DNA from: Zeus faber | Taxonomy: Eukaryota; Chordata; Actinopteri; Zeiformes; Zeidae | Length of the DNA stretch: 64,000 nt | Direction: 5' to 3' | NCBI GenBank assembly: GCA_960531495.1 | Contig: OY482866.1 | Location: 19,413,346-19,477,345, forward strand | In this document: positions 15,830-29,000 of the stretch, one piece after another | Layout: every line of letters starts with the position of its first letter | Numbering within the stretch: the first letter of the stretch is position 1 | The notes under the pieces: generated by a model | Database searches by the model: none | The model's input: only the letters and a program-made list of their open reading frames with translations | What the model was told of the DNA's origin: nothing | Position numbers and translations under genes: made by a program

Positions 15830-18800
15830 ACGTTTTTCGACATAGTATAGTATGTCGTTTTTGGGATATTTTTCGGAGTTGTATGTTTTGATGTTTTTCG
15901 ACATAGTATATAGTATGTCGTTTTTGGGATATTTGTCTGGGTTGTATATTTTGACGTTTTTGGGATATTTTTTGGCATTGTATATTTTGACGTTTTTCGA
16001 CATAGTATAGTATGTCGTTTTTGTGAAATTTATCTGGGTTGTATATTTTGACGTTTTTGTGATGTTTTTCGAGAGGTATATTTTGACGTTTTTCGACATA
16101 GTATATAGTATGTCGTTTTTTTGATATTTATCTGGGTGGTATATTTTGACGTTTTTGTGATATTTTTCGGAGAGGTATATTTTGACGTTTTTCGACATAG
16201 TATAGTATGTCGTTTTTGGGATATTTGTCTGGGTTGTATATTTTGACGTTTTTGGGATATTTTTCGGAGTAGTATATTTTGATGTTTTTCGACATAGTAT
16301 AGTATGCGTTTTTGTGATATTTTTCGGAGTGGTATATTTTGACGTTTTTCAACATAGTATAGTATGTCGTTTTTTTTATATTTATCTGGGTGGTATATTT
16401 TGACGTTTTTGTGATATTTTTCGGAGAGGTATATTTTGACGTTTTTCGACATAGTATAGTATGTCGTTTTTGGGGTTTTGTCTGGGTTTTATATTTTGAC
16501 GTTTTTGTGATATTTCTTGGCATTGTATATTTTGACGTTTTTCGACATAGTATAGTATGTCGTTTTTGTGATATTTATCTGGGTTGTATATTTTGACGTT
16601 TTTAGGATATTTTTCGAGGTTGTATGTTTTGACGTTTTTCGACATAGTATAGTATGTCGTTTTTGTGAAATTTATCTGGGTTGTATATTTTGACGTTTTT
16701 CGACATAGTGTAGTATGTAGTTTTTTTGATATTAATCTGGGTTGTATATTTTGACGTTTTTGTGATATTTTTCGGAGTGGTATATTTTGACGTTTTTCGA
16801 CATAGTATAGTATGTCGTTTTTTTGATATTTATCTGGGTTGTATATTTTGACGTTTTTGTGATTTTTTTCGGAGAGGTATATTTTGACGTTTTTCGACAT
16901 AGTATAGTATGTCGTTTTTTTTATATTTATCTGGGTCGTATATTTTGACGTTTTTCGACATAGTATATAGTATGTCGCTTATTTGATATTTATCTGGGTG
17001 GTATATTTTGTCGTTTTTTTTATATTTATCTGGGTGGTATATTTTGACGTTTTTGTGATATTTTTCGGAGAGGTATATTTTGACGTTTTTCAACATAGTA
17101 TAGTATGTCGTTTTTGGGGTTTTGTCTGGGTTGTATATTTTGACGTTTTTCGACATAGTATAGTATGTCGTTTTTGTGATATTTATCTGGGTTGTATATT
17201 TTGACGTTTTTGGGATATTTTTCGAGGTTGTATGTTTTGACGTTTTTCGACATAGTATAGTATGTCGTTTTTGTGAAATTTATCTGGGTTGTATATTTTG
17301 ACGTTTTTCGACATAGTGTAGTATGTAGTTTTTTTGATATTAATCTGGGTTGTATATTTGACGTTTTTGTGATATTTTTCGGAGTGGTATATTTTGACGT
17401 TTTTCGACATAGTATAGTATGTCGTTTTTGGGATATTTGTCTGGGTTGTATATTTTGACGTTTTTGGGATATTTTTTGTCATTGTACATTTTGACGTTTT
17501 TCGACATAGTATAGTATGTCTTTTTTGGGATATTTGTCTGGGTTGTATATTTTGACGTTTTTGGGATATTTTTCGGAGTAGTATATTTTGATGTTTTTCG
17601 ACATAGTATAGTATGTCGTTTTTGGGATATTTTTCGGAGTTGTATGTTTTGATGTTTTTCGACATAGTATAGTATGTCGTTTTTGGGATATTTGTCTGGG
17701 TTGTATATTTTGACGTTTTTGGGATATTTTTTGTTATTGTATATTTTGACGTTTTTCGACATAGTATAGTATGTCGTTTTTGTGAAATTTATCTGGGTTG
17801 TATATTTTGACGTTTTTCGACATAGTATAGTATGTCGTTTTTGGGATATTTGTCTGGGTTGTATATTTTGACGTTTTTGGGATATTTTTTGTCATTGTAC
17901 ATTTTGACGTTTTTCGACATAGTATAATATGTCGTTTTTGGGATATTTGTCTGGTTTGTATATTTTGACGTTTTTGTGATATTTTTCGGAGAGGTATATT
18001 TTGACGTTTTTCGACATAGTATAGTATGTCGTTTTTTTGATATTTATCTGGGTCGTATATTTTGACGTTTTTCGACATAGTATAGTATGTCGTTTTTCAA
18101 CATAGTATATAGTATGTCGCTTATTTGATATTTATCTGGGTGGTATATTTTGTCGTTTTTGGGATATTTGTCTGGGTTGTATATTTTGACGTTTTTGTGA
18201 TATTTTTCGGAGAGGTATATTTTGACGTTTTTCGACATAGTATAGTATGTCGTTTATTTGATATTTATCTGGGTCGTATATTTTGACGTTTTTCGACATA
18301 GTATAGTATGTCGTTTTTTTTATATTTATCTGGGTTGTATATCTTGACGTTTTTCAACATAGTATATAGTATGTCGCTTATTTGATATTTATCTGGGTTG
18401 TATATTTTGACGTTTTTCGACATAGTATAGTATGTCGTTTTTGTGAAATTTATCTGGGTTGTATATTTTGACGTTTTTCGACATAGTGTAGTATGTAGTT
18501 TTTTTGATATTAATCTGGGTTGTATATTTTGACGTTTTTGTGATATTTTTCGGAGTGGTATATTTTGACGTTTTTCGACATAGTATAGTATGTCGTTTTT
18601 GGGATATTTGTCTGGGTTGTATATTTTGACGTTTTTGGGATATTTTTTGTCATTGTACATTTTGACGTTTTTCGACATAGTATAGTATGTCATTTTTGGG
18701 ATATTTGTCTGGGTTGTATATTTTGACGTTTTTGGGATATTTTTCGGAGTAGTATATTTTGATGTTTTTCGACATAGTATAGTATGTCGTTTTTGGGATA

Positions 18801-21800
18801 TTTGTCTGGGTTGTATATTTTGACGTTTTTGGGATATTTTTTGGCATTGTATATTTTGACGTTTTTCGACATAGTATAGTATGTCGTTTTTGTGAAATTT
18901 ATCTGGGTTGTATATTTTGACGTTTTTCGACATAGTATAGTATGTCGTTTTTGGGATATTTGTCTGGGTTGTATATTTTGACGTTTTTGGGATATTTTTT
19001 GTCATTGTACATTTTGACGTTTTTCGATATAGTATAATATGTCGTTTTTGGGATATTTGTCTGGTTTGTATATTTTGACGTTTTTGTGATATTTTTCGGA
19101 GAGGTATATTTTGACGTTTTTCGACATAGTATAGTATGTCGTTTTTCAACATAGTATATAGTATGTCGCTTATTTGATATTTATCTGGGTGGTATATTTT
19201 GTCGTTTTTGGGATATTTGTCTGGGTTGTATATTTTGACGTTTTTGTGATATTTTTCGGAGAGGTATATTTTGACGTTTTTCGACATAGTATAGTATGTC
19301 TTTTTTGGGATATTTGTCTGGGTTGTATATTTTGACGTTTTTGGGATATTTTTCGGAGTAGTATATTTTGATGTTTTTCGACATAGTATAGTATGCGTTT
19401 TTGTGATATTTTTCGGAGTGGTATATTTTGACGTTTTTCAACATAGTATAGTATGTCGTTTTTTTGATATTTATCTGGGTTGTATATTTTGACGTTTTTG
19501 TGATATTTTTCGGAGAGGTATATTTTGACGTTTTTCGACATAGTATAGTATGTCGTTTTTGGGATATTTTTCGGAGTTGTATGTTTTGATGTTTTTCGAC
19601 ATAGTATATAGTATGTCGTTTTTGGGATATTTGTCTGGGTTGTATATTGTGACGTTTTTGGGATATTTTTTGGCATTGTATATTTTGACGTTTTTCGACA
19701 TAGTATAGTATGTCGTTTTTGTGAAATTTATCTGGGTTGTATATTTTGACGTTTTTGTGATGTTTTTCGAGAGGTATATTTTGACGTTTTTCGACATAGT
19801 ATAGTATGTCGTTTTTGGGATATTTGTCTGGGTTGTATATTTTGACGTTTTTGGGACATTTTTTGTCATTGTACATTTTGACGTTTTTCGACATAGTATA
19901 ATATGTCGTTTTTGGGATATTTGTCTGGTTTGTATATTTTGACGTTTTTGGGATATTTTTCGGAGAGGTATATTTTGACGTTTTTCGACATAGTATAGTA
20001 TGTCGTTTTTTTGATATTTATCTGGGTCGTATATTTTGACGTTTTTCGACATAGTATAGTATGTCGTTTTTCAACATAGTATATAGTATGTCGCTTATTT
20101 GATATTTATCTGGGTGGTATATTTTGTCGTTTTTGGGATATTTATCTGGGTTGTATATTTTGACGTTTTTGTGATATTTTTCGGAGAGGTATATTTTGAC
20201 GTTTTTCAACATAGTATAGTATGTCGTTTTTGGGGTTTTGTCTGGGTTGTATATTTTGACGTTTTTCGACATAGTATAGTATGTCGTTTTTGTGATATTT
20301 ATCTGGGTTGTATATTTTGACGTTTTTGGGATATTTTTCGAGGTTGTATGTTTTGACGTTTTTCGACATAGTATAGTATGTCGTTTTTGTGAAATTTATC
20401 TGGGTTGTATATTTTGACGTTTTTCGACATAGTGTAGTATGTAGTTTTTTTTATATTAATCTGGGTTGTATATTTTGACGTTTTTGTGATATTTTTCGGA
20501 GTGGTATATTTTGACGTTTTTCGACATAGTATAGTATGTCGTTTTTTTGATATTTATCTGGGTTGTATATTTTGACGTTTTTGTGATTTTTTTCGGAGAG
20601 GTATATTTTGACGTTTTTCGACATAGTATAGTATGTCGTTTTTGGGATATTTGTCTGGGTTGTATATTTTGACGTTTTTGGGATATTTTTTGTCATTGTA
20701 CATTTTGACGTTTTTCGACATAGTATAGTATGTCTTTTTTGGGATATTTGTCTGGGTTGTATATTTTGACGTTTTTGGGATATTTTTCGGAGTAGTATAT
20801 TTTGACGTTTTTCGACATAGTATAGTATGTCGTTTTTGGGATATTTTTCGGAGTTGTATGTTTTGATGTTTTTCGACATAGTATATAGTATGTCGTTTTT
20901 GGGATATTTGTCTGGGTTGTATATTTTGACGTTTTTGGGATATTTTTTGGCATTGTATATTTTGACGTTTTTCGACATAGTATAGTATGTCGTTTTTGTG
21001 AAATTTATCTGGGTTGTATATTTTGACGTTTTTGTGATGTTTTTCGAGAGGTATATTTTGACGTTTTTCGACATAGTATATAGTATGTCGTTTTTTTGAT
21101 ATTTATCTGGGTGGTATATTTTGACGTTTTTGTGATATTTTTCGGAGAGGTATATTTTGACGTTTTTCGACATAGTATAGTATGTCGTTTTTGGGATATT
21201 AGTCTGGGTTGTATATTTTGACGTTTTTGGGATATTTTTCGGAGTAGTATATTTTGATGTTTTTCGACATAGTATAGTATGCGTTTTTGTGATATTTTTC
21301 GGAGTGGTATATTTTGACGTTTTTCAACATAGTATAGTATGTCGTTTTTTTTATATTTATCTGGGTGGTATATTTTGACGTTTTTGTGATATTTTTCGGA
21401 GAGGTATATTTTGACGTTTTTCGACATAGTATAGTATGTCGTTTTTGGGGTTTTGTCTGGGTTTTATATTTTGACGTTTTTGTGATATTTCTTGGCATTG
21501 TATATTTTGACGTTTTTCGACATAGTATAGTATGTCGTTTTTGTGATATTTATCTGGGTTGTATATTTTGACGTTTTTAGGATATTTTTCAAGGTTGTAT
21601 GTTTTGACGTTTTTCGACATAGTATAGTATGTCGTTTTTGTGAAATTTATCTGGGTTGTATATTTTGACGTTTTTCGACATAGTGTAGTATGTAGTTTTT
21701 TTTATATTAATCTGGGTTGTATATTTTGACGTTTTTGTGATATTTTTCGGAGTGGTATATTTTGACGTTTTTCGACATAGTATAGTATGTCGTTTTTTTG

Positions 21801-22255
21801 ATATTTATCTGGGTTGTATATTTTGACGTTTTTGTGATTTTTTTCGGAGAGGTATATTTTGACGTTTTTCGACATAGTATAGTATGTCGTTTTTTTGATA
21901 TTTATCTGGGTCGTATATTTTGACGTTTTTCGACATAGTATATAGTATGTCGCTTATTTGATATTTATCTGGGTGGTATATTTTGTCGTTTTTTTTATAT
22001 TTATCTGGGTGGTATATTTTGACGTTTTTGTGATATTTTTCGGAGAGGTATATTTTGACGTTTTTCAACATAGTATAGTATGTCGTTTTTGGGGTTTTGT
22101 CTGGGTTGTATATTTTGACGTTTTTCGACATAGTATAGTATGTCGTTTTTGTGATATTTATCTGGGTTGTATATTTTGACGTTTTTGGGATATTTTTCGA
22201 GGTTGTATGTTTTGACGTTTTTCGACATAGTATAGTATGTCGTTTTTGTGAAATT
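15830..22255. repeat. Satellite block, right copy of the 8990-bp-offset direct repeat
   Basis: This is the partner of 6840-13265. Part of it (15476-17156) also matches 11461-13141 at an offset of 4015 bp. The segment from about 20451 matches a third copy from about 29056 (offset 8605). The block structure is therefore a mosaic of overlapping duplications, not one clean period. Confidence 0.8.
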
Positions 22256-23849
22256 TATCTGGGTTGTATATTTTGACGTTTTTCGACATAGTGTAGTATG
22301 TAGTTTTTTTGATATTAATCTGGGTTGTATATTTTGACGTTTTTGTGATATTTTTCGGAGTGGTATATTTTGACGTTTTTCGACATAGTATAGTATGCGT
22401 TTTTGTGATATTTTTCGGAGAGGTATATTTTGACGTTTTTCGACATAGTATAGTATGTCTTTTTTGGGATATTTGTCTGGGTTGTATATTTTGACGTTTT
22501 TGGGATATTTTTCGGAGTAGTATATTTTGATGTTTTTCGACATAGTATAGTATGTCGTTTTTGGGATATTTTTCGGAGTTGTATGTTTTGATGTTTTTCG
22601 ACATAGTATAGTATGTCGTTTTTGGGATATTTGTCTGGGTTGTATATTTTGACGTTTTTGGGATATTTTTTGGCATTGTATATTTTGACGTTTTTCGACA
22701 TAGTATAGTATGTCGTTTTTGTGAAATTTATCTGGGTTGTATATTTTGACGTTTTTCGACATAGTATAGTATGTCGTTTTTGGGATATTTGTCTGGGTTG
22801 TATATTTTGACGTTTTTGTGATATTTTTCGGAGTGGTATATTTTGACGTTTTTCGACATAGTATAGTATGTCGTTTTTGTGAAATTTATCTGGGTTGTAT
22901 ATTTTGACGTTTTTCGACATAGTATAGTATGTCGTTTTTGGGATATTTGTCTGGGTTGTATATTTTGACGTTTTTGGGATATTTTTTGTCATTGTACATT
23001 TTGACGTTTTTCGATATAGTATAATATGTCGTTTTTGGGATATTTGTCTGGTTTGTATATTTTGACGTTTTTGTGATATTTTTCGGAGAGGTATATTTTG
23101 ACGTTTTTCGACATAGTATAGTATGTCGTTTTTCAACATAGTATATAGTATGTCGCTTATTTGATATTTATCTGGGTGGTATATTTTGTCGTTTTTGGGA
23201 TATTTGTCTGGGTTGTATATTTTGACGTTTTTGTGATATTTTTCGGAGAGGTATATTTTGACGTTTTTCGACATAGTATAGTATGTCTTTTTTGGGATAT
23301 TTGTCTGGGTTGTATATTTTGACGTTTTTGGGATATTTTTCGGAGTAGTATATTTTGATGTTTTTCGACATAGTATAGTATGCGTTTTTGTGATATTTTT
23401 CGGAGTGGTATATTTTGACGTTTTTCAACATAGTATAGTATGTCGTTTTTTTGATATTTATCTGGGTTGTATATTTTGACGTTTTTGTGATATTTTTCGG
23501 AGAGGTATATTTTGACGTTTTTCGACATAGTATAGTATGTCGTTTTTGGGATATTTTTCGGAGTTGTATGTTTTGATGTTTTTCGACATAGTATATAGTA
23601 TGTCGTTTTTGGGATATTTGTCTGGGTTGTATATTGTGACGTTTTTGGGATATTTTTTGGCATTGTATATTTTGACGTTTTTCGACATAGTATAGTATGT
23701 CGTTTTTGTGAAATTTATCTGGGTTGTATATTTTGACGTTTTTGTGATGTTTTTCGAGAGGTATATTTTGACGTTTTTCGACATAGTATAGTATGTCGTT
23801 TTTGGGATATTTGTCTGGGTTGTATATTTTGACGTTTTTGGGATATTTT

Positions 23850-26030
23850 TTGTCATTGTACATTTTGACGTTTTTCGACATAGTATAGTATGTCTTTTTT
23901 GGGATATTTGTCTGGGTTGTATATTTTGACGTTTTTGGGATATTTCTCGGAGTAGTATATTTTGACGTTTTTCGACATAGTATAGTATGTCGTTTTTGGG
24001 ATATTTTTCGGAGTTGTATGTTTTGATGTTTTTCGACATAGTATATAGTATGTCGTTTTTGGGATATTTGTCTGGGTTGTATATTTTGACGTTTTTGGGA
24101 TATTTTTTGGCATTGTATATTTTGACGTTTTTCGACATAGTATAGTATGTCGTTTTTGTGAAATTTATCTGGGTTGTATATTTTGACGTTTTTGTGATGT
24201 TTTTCGAGAGGTATATTTTGACGTTTTTCGACATAGTATATAGTATGTCGTTTTTTTGATATTTATCTGGGTGGTATATTTTGACGTTTTTGTGATATTT
24301 TTCGGAGAGGTATATTTTGACGTTTTTCGACATAGTATAGTATGTCGTTTTTGGGATATTAGTCTGGGTTGTATATTTTGACGTTTTTGGGATATTTTTC
24401 GGAGTAGTATATTTTGATGTTTTTCGACATAGTATAGTATGCGTTTTTGTGATATTTTTCGGAGTGGTATATTTTGACGTTTTTCAACATAGTATAGTAT
24501 GTCGTTTTTTTTATATTTATCTGGGTGGTATATTTTGACGTTTTTGTGATATTTTTCGGAGAGGTATATTTTGACGTTTTTCGACATAGTATAGTATGTC
24601 GTTTTTGGGGTTTTGTCTGGGTTTTATATTTTGACGTTTTTGTGATATTTCTTGGCATTGTATATTTTGACGTTTTTCGACATAGTATAGTATGTCGTTT
24701 TTGTGATATTTATCTGGGTTGTATATTTTGACGTTTTTAGGATATTTTTCGAGGTTGTATGTTTTGACGTTTTTCGACATAGTATAGTATGTCGTTTTTG
24801 TGAAATTTATCTGGGTTGTATATTTTGACGTTTTTCGACATAGTGTAGTATGTAGTTTTTTTTATATTAATCTGGGTTGTATATTTTGACGTTTTTGTGA
24901 TATTTTTCGGAGTGGTATATTTTGACGTTTTTCGACATAGTATAGTATGTCGTTTTTTTGATATTTATCTGGGTTGTATATTTTGACGTTTTTGTGATTT
25001 TTTTCGGAGAGGTATATTTTGACGTTTTTCGACATAGTATAGTATGTCGTTTTTTTGATATTTATCTGGGTCGTATATTTTGACGTTTTTCGACATAGTA
25101 TATAGTATGTCGCTTATTTGATATTTATCTGGGTGGTATATTTTGTCGTTTTTTTTATATTTATCTGGGTGGTATATTTTGACGTTTTTGTGATATTTTT
25201 CGGAGAGGTATATTTTGACGTTTTTCAACATAGTATAGTATGTCGTTTTTGGGGTTTTGTCTGGGTTGTATATTTTGACGTTTTTCGACATAGTATAGTA
25301 TGTCGTTTTTGTGATATTTATCTGGGTTGTATATTTTGACGTTTTTGGGATATTTTTCGAGGTTGTATGTTTTGACGTTTTTCGACATAGTATAGTATGT
25401 CGTTTTTGTGAAATTTATCTGGGTTGTATATTTTGACGTTTTTCGACATAGTGTAGTATGTAGTTTTTTTGATATTAATCTGGGTTGTATATTTTGACGT
25501 TTTTGTGATATTTTTCGGAGTGGTATATTTTGACGTTTTTCGACATAGTATAGTATGCGTTTTTGTGATATTTTTCGGAGAGGTATATTTTGACGTTTTT
25601 CGACATAGTATAGTATGTCTTTTTTGGGATATTTGTCTGGGTTGTATATTTTGACGTTTTTGGGATATTTTTCGGAGTAGTATATTTTGATGTTTTTCGA
25701 CATAGTATAGTATGTCGTTTTTGGGATATTTTTCGGAGTTGTATGTTTTGATGTTTTTCGACATAGTATAGTATGTCGTTTTTGGGATATTTGTCTGGGT
25801 TGTATATTTTGACGTTTTTGGGATATTTTTTGGCATTGTATATTTTGACGTTTTTCGACATAGTATAGTATGTCGTTTTTGTGAAATTTATCTGGGTTGT
25901 ATATTTTGACGTTTTTCGACATAGTATAGTATGTCGTTTTTGGGATATTTGTCTGGGTTGTATATTTTGACGTTTTTGGGATATTTTTTTTCATTGTACA
26001 TTTTGACGTTTTTCGACATAGTATAATATG
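23850..26030. repeat. Satellite block repeated at +5445 bp (about 29300-31470)
   Basis: The order of unit variants from about 23850 to 26030 recurs from about 29300 to 31470 at an offset of 5445 bp. The same block is related to 20690-22000 at an offset of 3160 bp. At 25987 the tail reads TTTTCATTG where its partner reads TTGTCATTG, so the copies are near-identical but not perfect. Confidence 0.7.
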
Positions 26031-29000
26031 TCGTTTTTGGGATATTTGTCTGGTTTGTATATTTTGACGTTTTTGTGATATTTTTCGGAGAGGTATATTT
26101 TGACGTTTTTCGACATAGTATAGTATGTCGTTTTTTTGATATTTATCTGGGTCGTATATTTTGACGTTTTTCGACATAGTATAGTATGTCGTTTTTCAAC
26201 ATAGTATATAGTATGTCGCTTATTTGATATTTATCTGGGTGGTATATTTTGTCGTTTTTGGGATATTTGTCTGGGTTGTATATTTTGACGTTTTTGTGAT
26301 ATTTTTCGGAGAGGTATATTTTGACGTTTTTCGACATAGTATAGTATGTCGTTTATTTGATATTTATCTGGGTCGTATATTTTGACGTTTTTCGACATAG
26401 TATAGTATGTCGTTTTTTTTATATTTATCTGGGTTGTATATTTTGACGTTTTTGTGATATTTTTCGGAGAGGTATATTTTGACGTTTTTCGACATAGTAT
26501 AGTATGTCGTTTATTTGATATTTATCTGGGTCGTATATTTTGACGTTTTTCGACATAGTATAGTATGTCGTTTTTTTTATATTTATCTGGGTTGTATATC
26601 TTGACGTTTTTCAACATAGTATATAGTATGTCGCTTATTTGATATTTATCTGGGTTGTATATTTTGACATTTTTCGACATAGTATAGTATGTCGTTTTTG
26701 TGAAATTTATCTGGGTTGTATATTTTGACGTTTTTCGACATAGTGTAGTATGTAGTTTTTTTGATATTAATCTGGGTTGTATATTTTGACGTTTTTGTGA
26801 TATTTTTCGGAGTGGTATATTTTGACGTTTTTCGACATAGTATAGTATGTCGTTTTTTTGATATTTATCTGGGTTGTATATTTTGACGTTTTTGTGATTT
26901 TTTTCGGAGAGGTATATTTTGACGTTTTTCGACATAGTATAGTATGTCGTTTTTTTGATATTTATCTGGGTCGTATATTTTGACGTTTTTCGACATAGTA
27001 TATAGTATGTCGCTTATTTGATATTTATCTGGGTGGTATATTTTGTCGTTTTTTTTATATTTATCTGGGTGGTATATTTTGACGTTTTTGTGATATTTTT
27101 CGGAGAGGTATATTTTGACGTTTTTCAACATAGTATAGTATGTCGTTTTTGGGGTTTTGTCTGGGTTGTATATTTTGACGTTTTTCGACATAGTATAGTA
27201 TGTTGTTTTTGGGATATTTGTCTGGGTTGTATATTTTGACGTTTTTGGGATATTTTTCGGAGTAGTATATTTTGATGTTTTTCGACATAGTATAGTATGT
27301 CGTTTTTGGGATATTTGTCTGGGTTGTATATTTTGACGTTTTTGGGATATTTTTTGGCATTGTATATTTTGACGTTTTTCGACATAGTATAGTATGTCGT
27401 TTTTGTGAAATTTATCTGGGTTGTATATTTTGACGTTTTTCGACATAGTATAGTATGTCGTTTTTGGGATATTTGTCTGGGTTGTATATTTTGACGTTTT
27501 TGGGATATTTTTTGTCATTGTACATTTTGACGTTTTTCGATATAGTATAATATGTCGTTTTTGGGATATTTGTCTGGTTTGTATATTTTGACGTTTTTGT
27601 GATATTTTTCGGAGAGGTATATTTTGACGTTTTTCGACATAGTATAGTATGTCGTTTTTCAACATAGTATATAGTATGTCGCTTATTTGATATTTATCTG
27701 GGTGGTATATTTTGTCGTTTTTGGGATATTTGTCTGGGTTGTATATTTTGACGTTTTTGTGATATTTTTCGGAGAGGTATATTTTGACGTTTTTCGACAT
27801 AGTATAGTATGTCTTTTTTGGGATATTTGTCTGGGTTGTATATTTTGACGTTTTTGGGATATTTTTCGGAGTAGTATATTTTGATGTTTTTCGACATAGT
27901 ATAGTATGCGTTTTTGTGATATTTTTCGGAGTGGTATATTTTGACGTTTTTCAACATAGTATAGTATGTCGTTTTTTTGATATTTATCTGGGTTGTATAT
28001 TTTGACGTTTTTGTGATATTTTTCGGAGAGGTATATTTTGACGTTTTTCGACATAGTATAGTATGTCGTTTTTGGGATATTTTTCGGAGTTGTATGTTTT
28101 GATGTTTTTCGACATAGTATATAGTATGTCGTTTTTGGGATATTTGTCTGGGTTGTATATTGTGACGTTTTTGGGATATTTTTTGGCATTGTATATTTTG
28201 ACGTTTTTCGACATAGTATAGTATGTCGTTTTTGTGAAATTTATCTGGGTTGTATATTTTGACGTTTTTGTGATGTTTTTCGAGAGGTATATTTTGACGT
28301 TTTTCGACATAGTATAGTATGTCGTTTTTGGGATATTTGTCTGGGTTGTATATTTTGACGTTTTTGGGACATTTTTTGTCATTGTACATTTTGACGTTTT
28401 TCGACATAGTATAATATGTCGTTTTTGGGATATTTGTCTGGTTTGTATATTTTGACGTTTTTGGGATATTTTTCGGAGAGGTATATTTTGACGTTTTTCG
28501 ACATAGTATAGTATGTCGTTTTTTTGATATTTATCTGGGTCGTATATTTTGACGTTTTTCGACATAGTATAGTATGTCGTTTTTCAACATAGTATATAGT
28601 ATGTCGCTTATTTGATATTTATCTGGGTGGTATATTTTGTCGTTTTTGGGATATTTATCTGGGTTGTATATTTTGACGTTTTTGTGATATTTTTCGGAGA
28701 GGTATATTTTGACGTTTTTCAACATAGTATAGTATGTCGTTTTTTTTATATTTATCTGGGTGGTATATTTTGACGTTTTTGTGATATTTTTCGGAGAGGT
28801 ATATTTTGACGTTTTTCGACATAGTATGTCGTTTTTGGGGTTTTGTCTGGGTTGTATATTTTGACGTTTTTCGACATAGTATAGTATGTCGTTTTTGTGA
28901 TATTTATCTGGGTTGTATATTTTGACGTTTTTGGGATATTTTTCGAGGTTGTATGTTTTGACGTTTTTCGACATAGTATAGTATGTCGTTTTTGTGAAAT

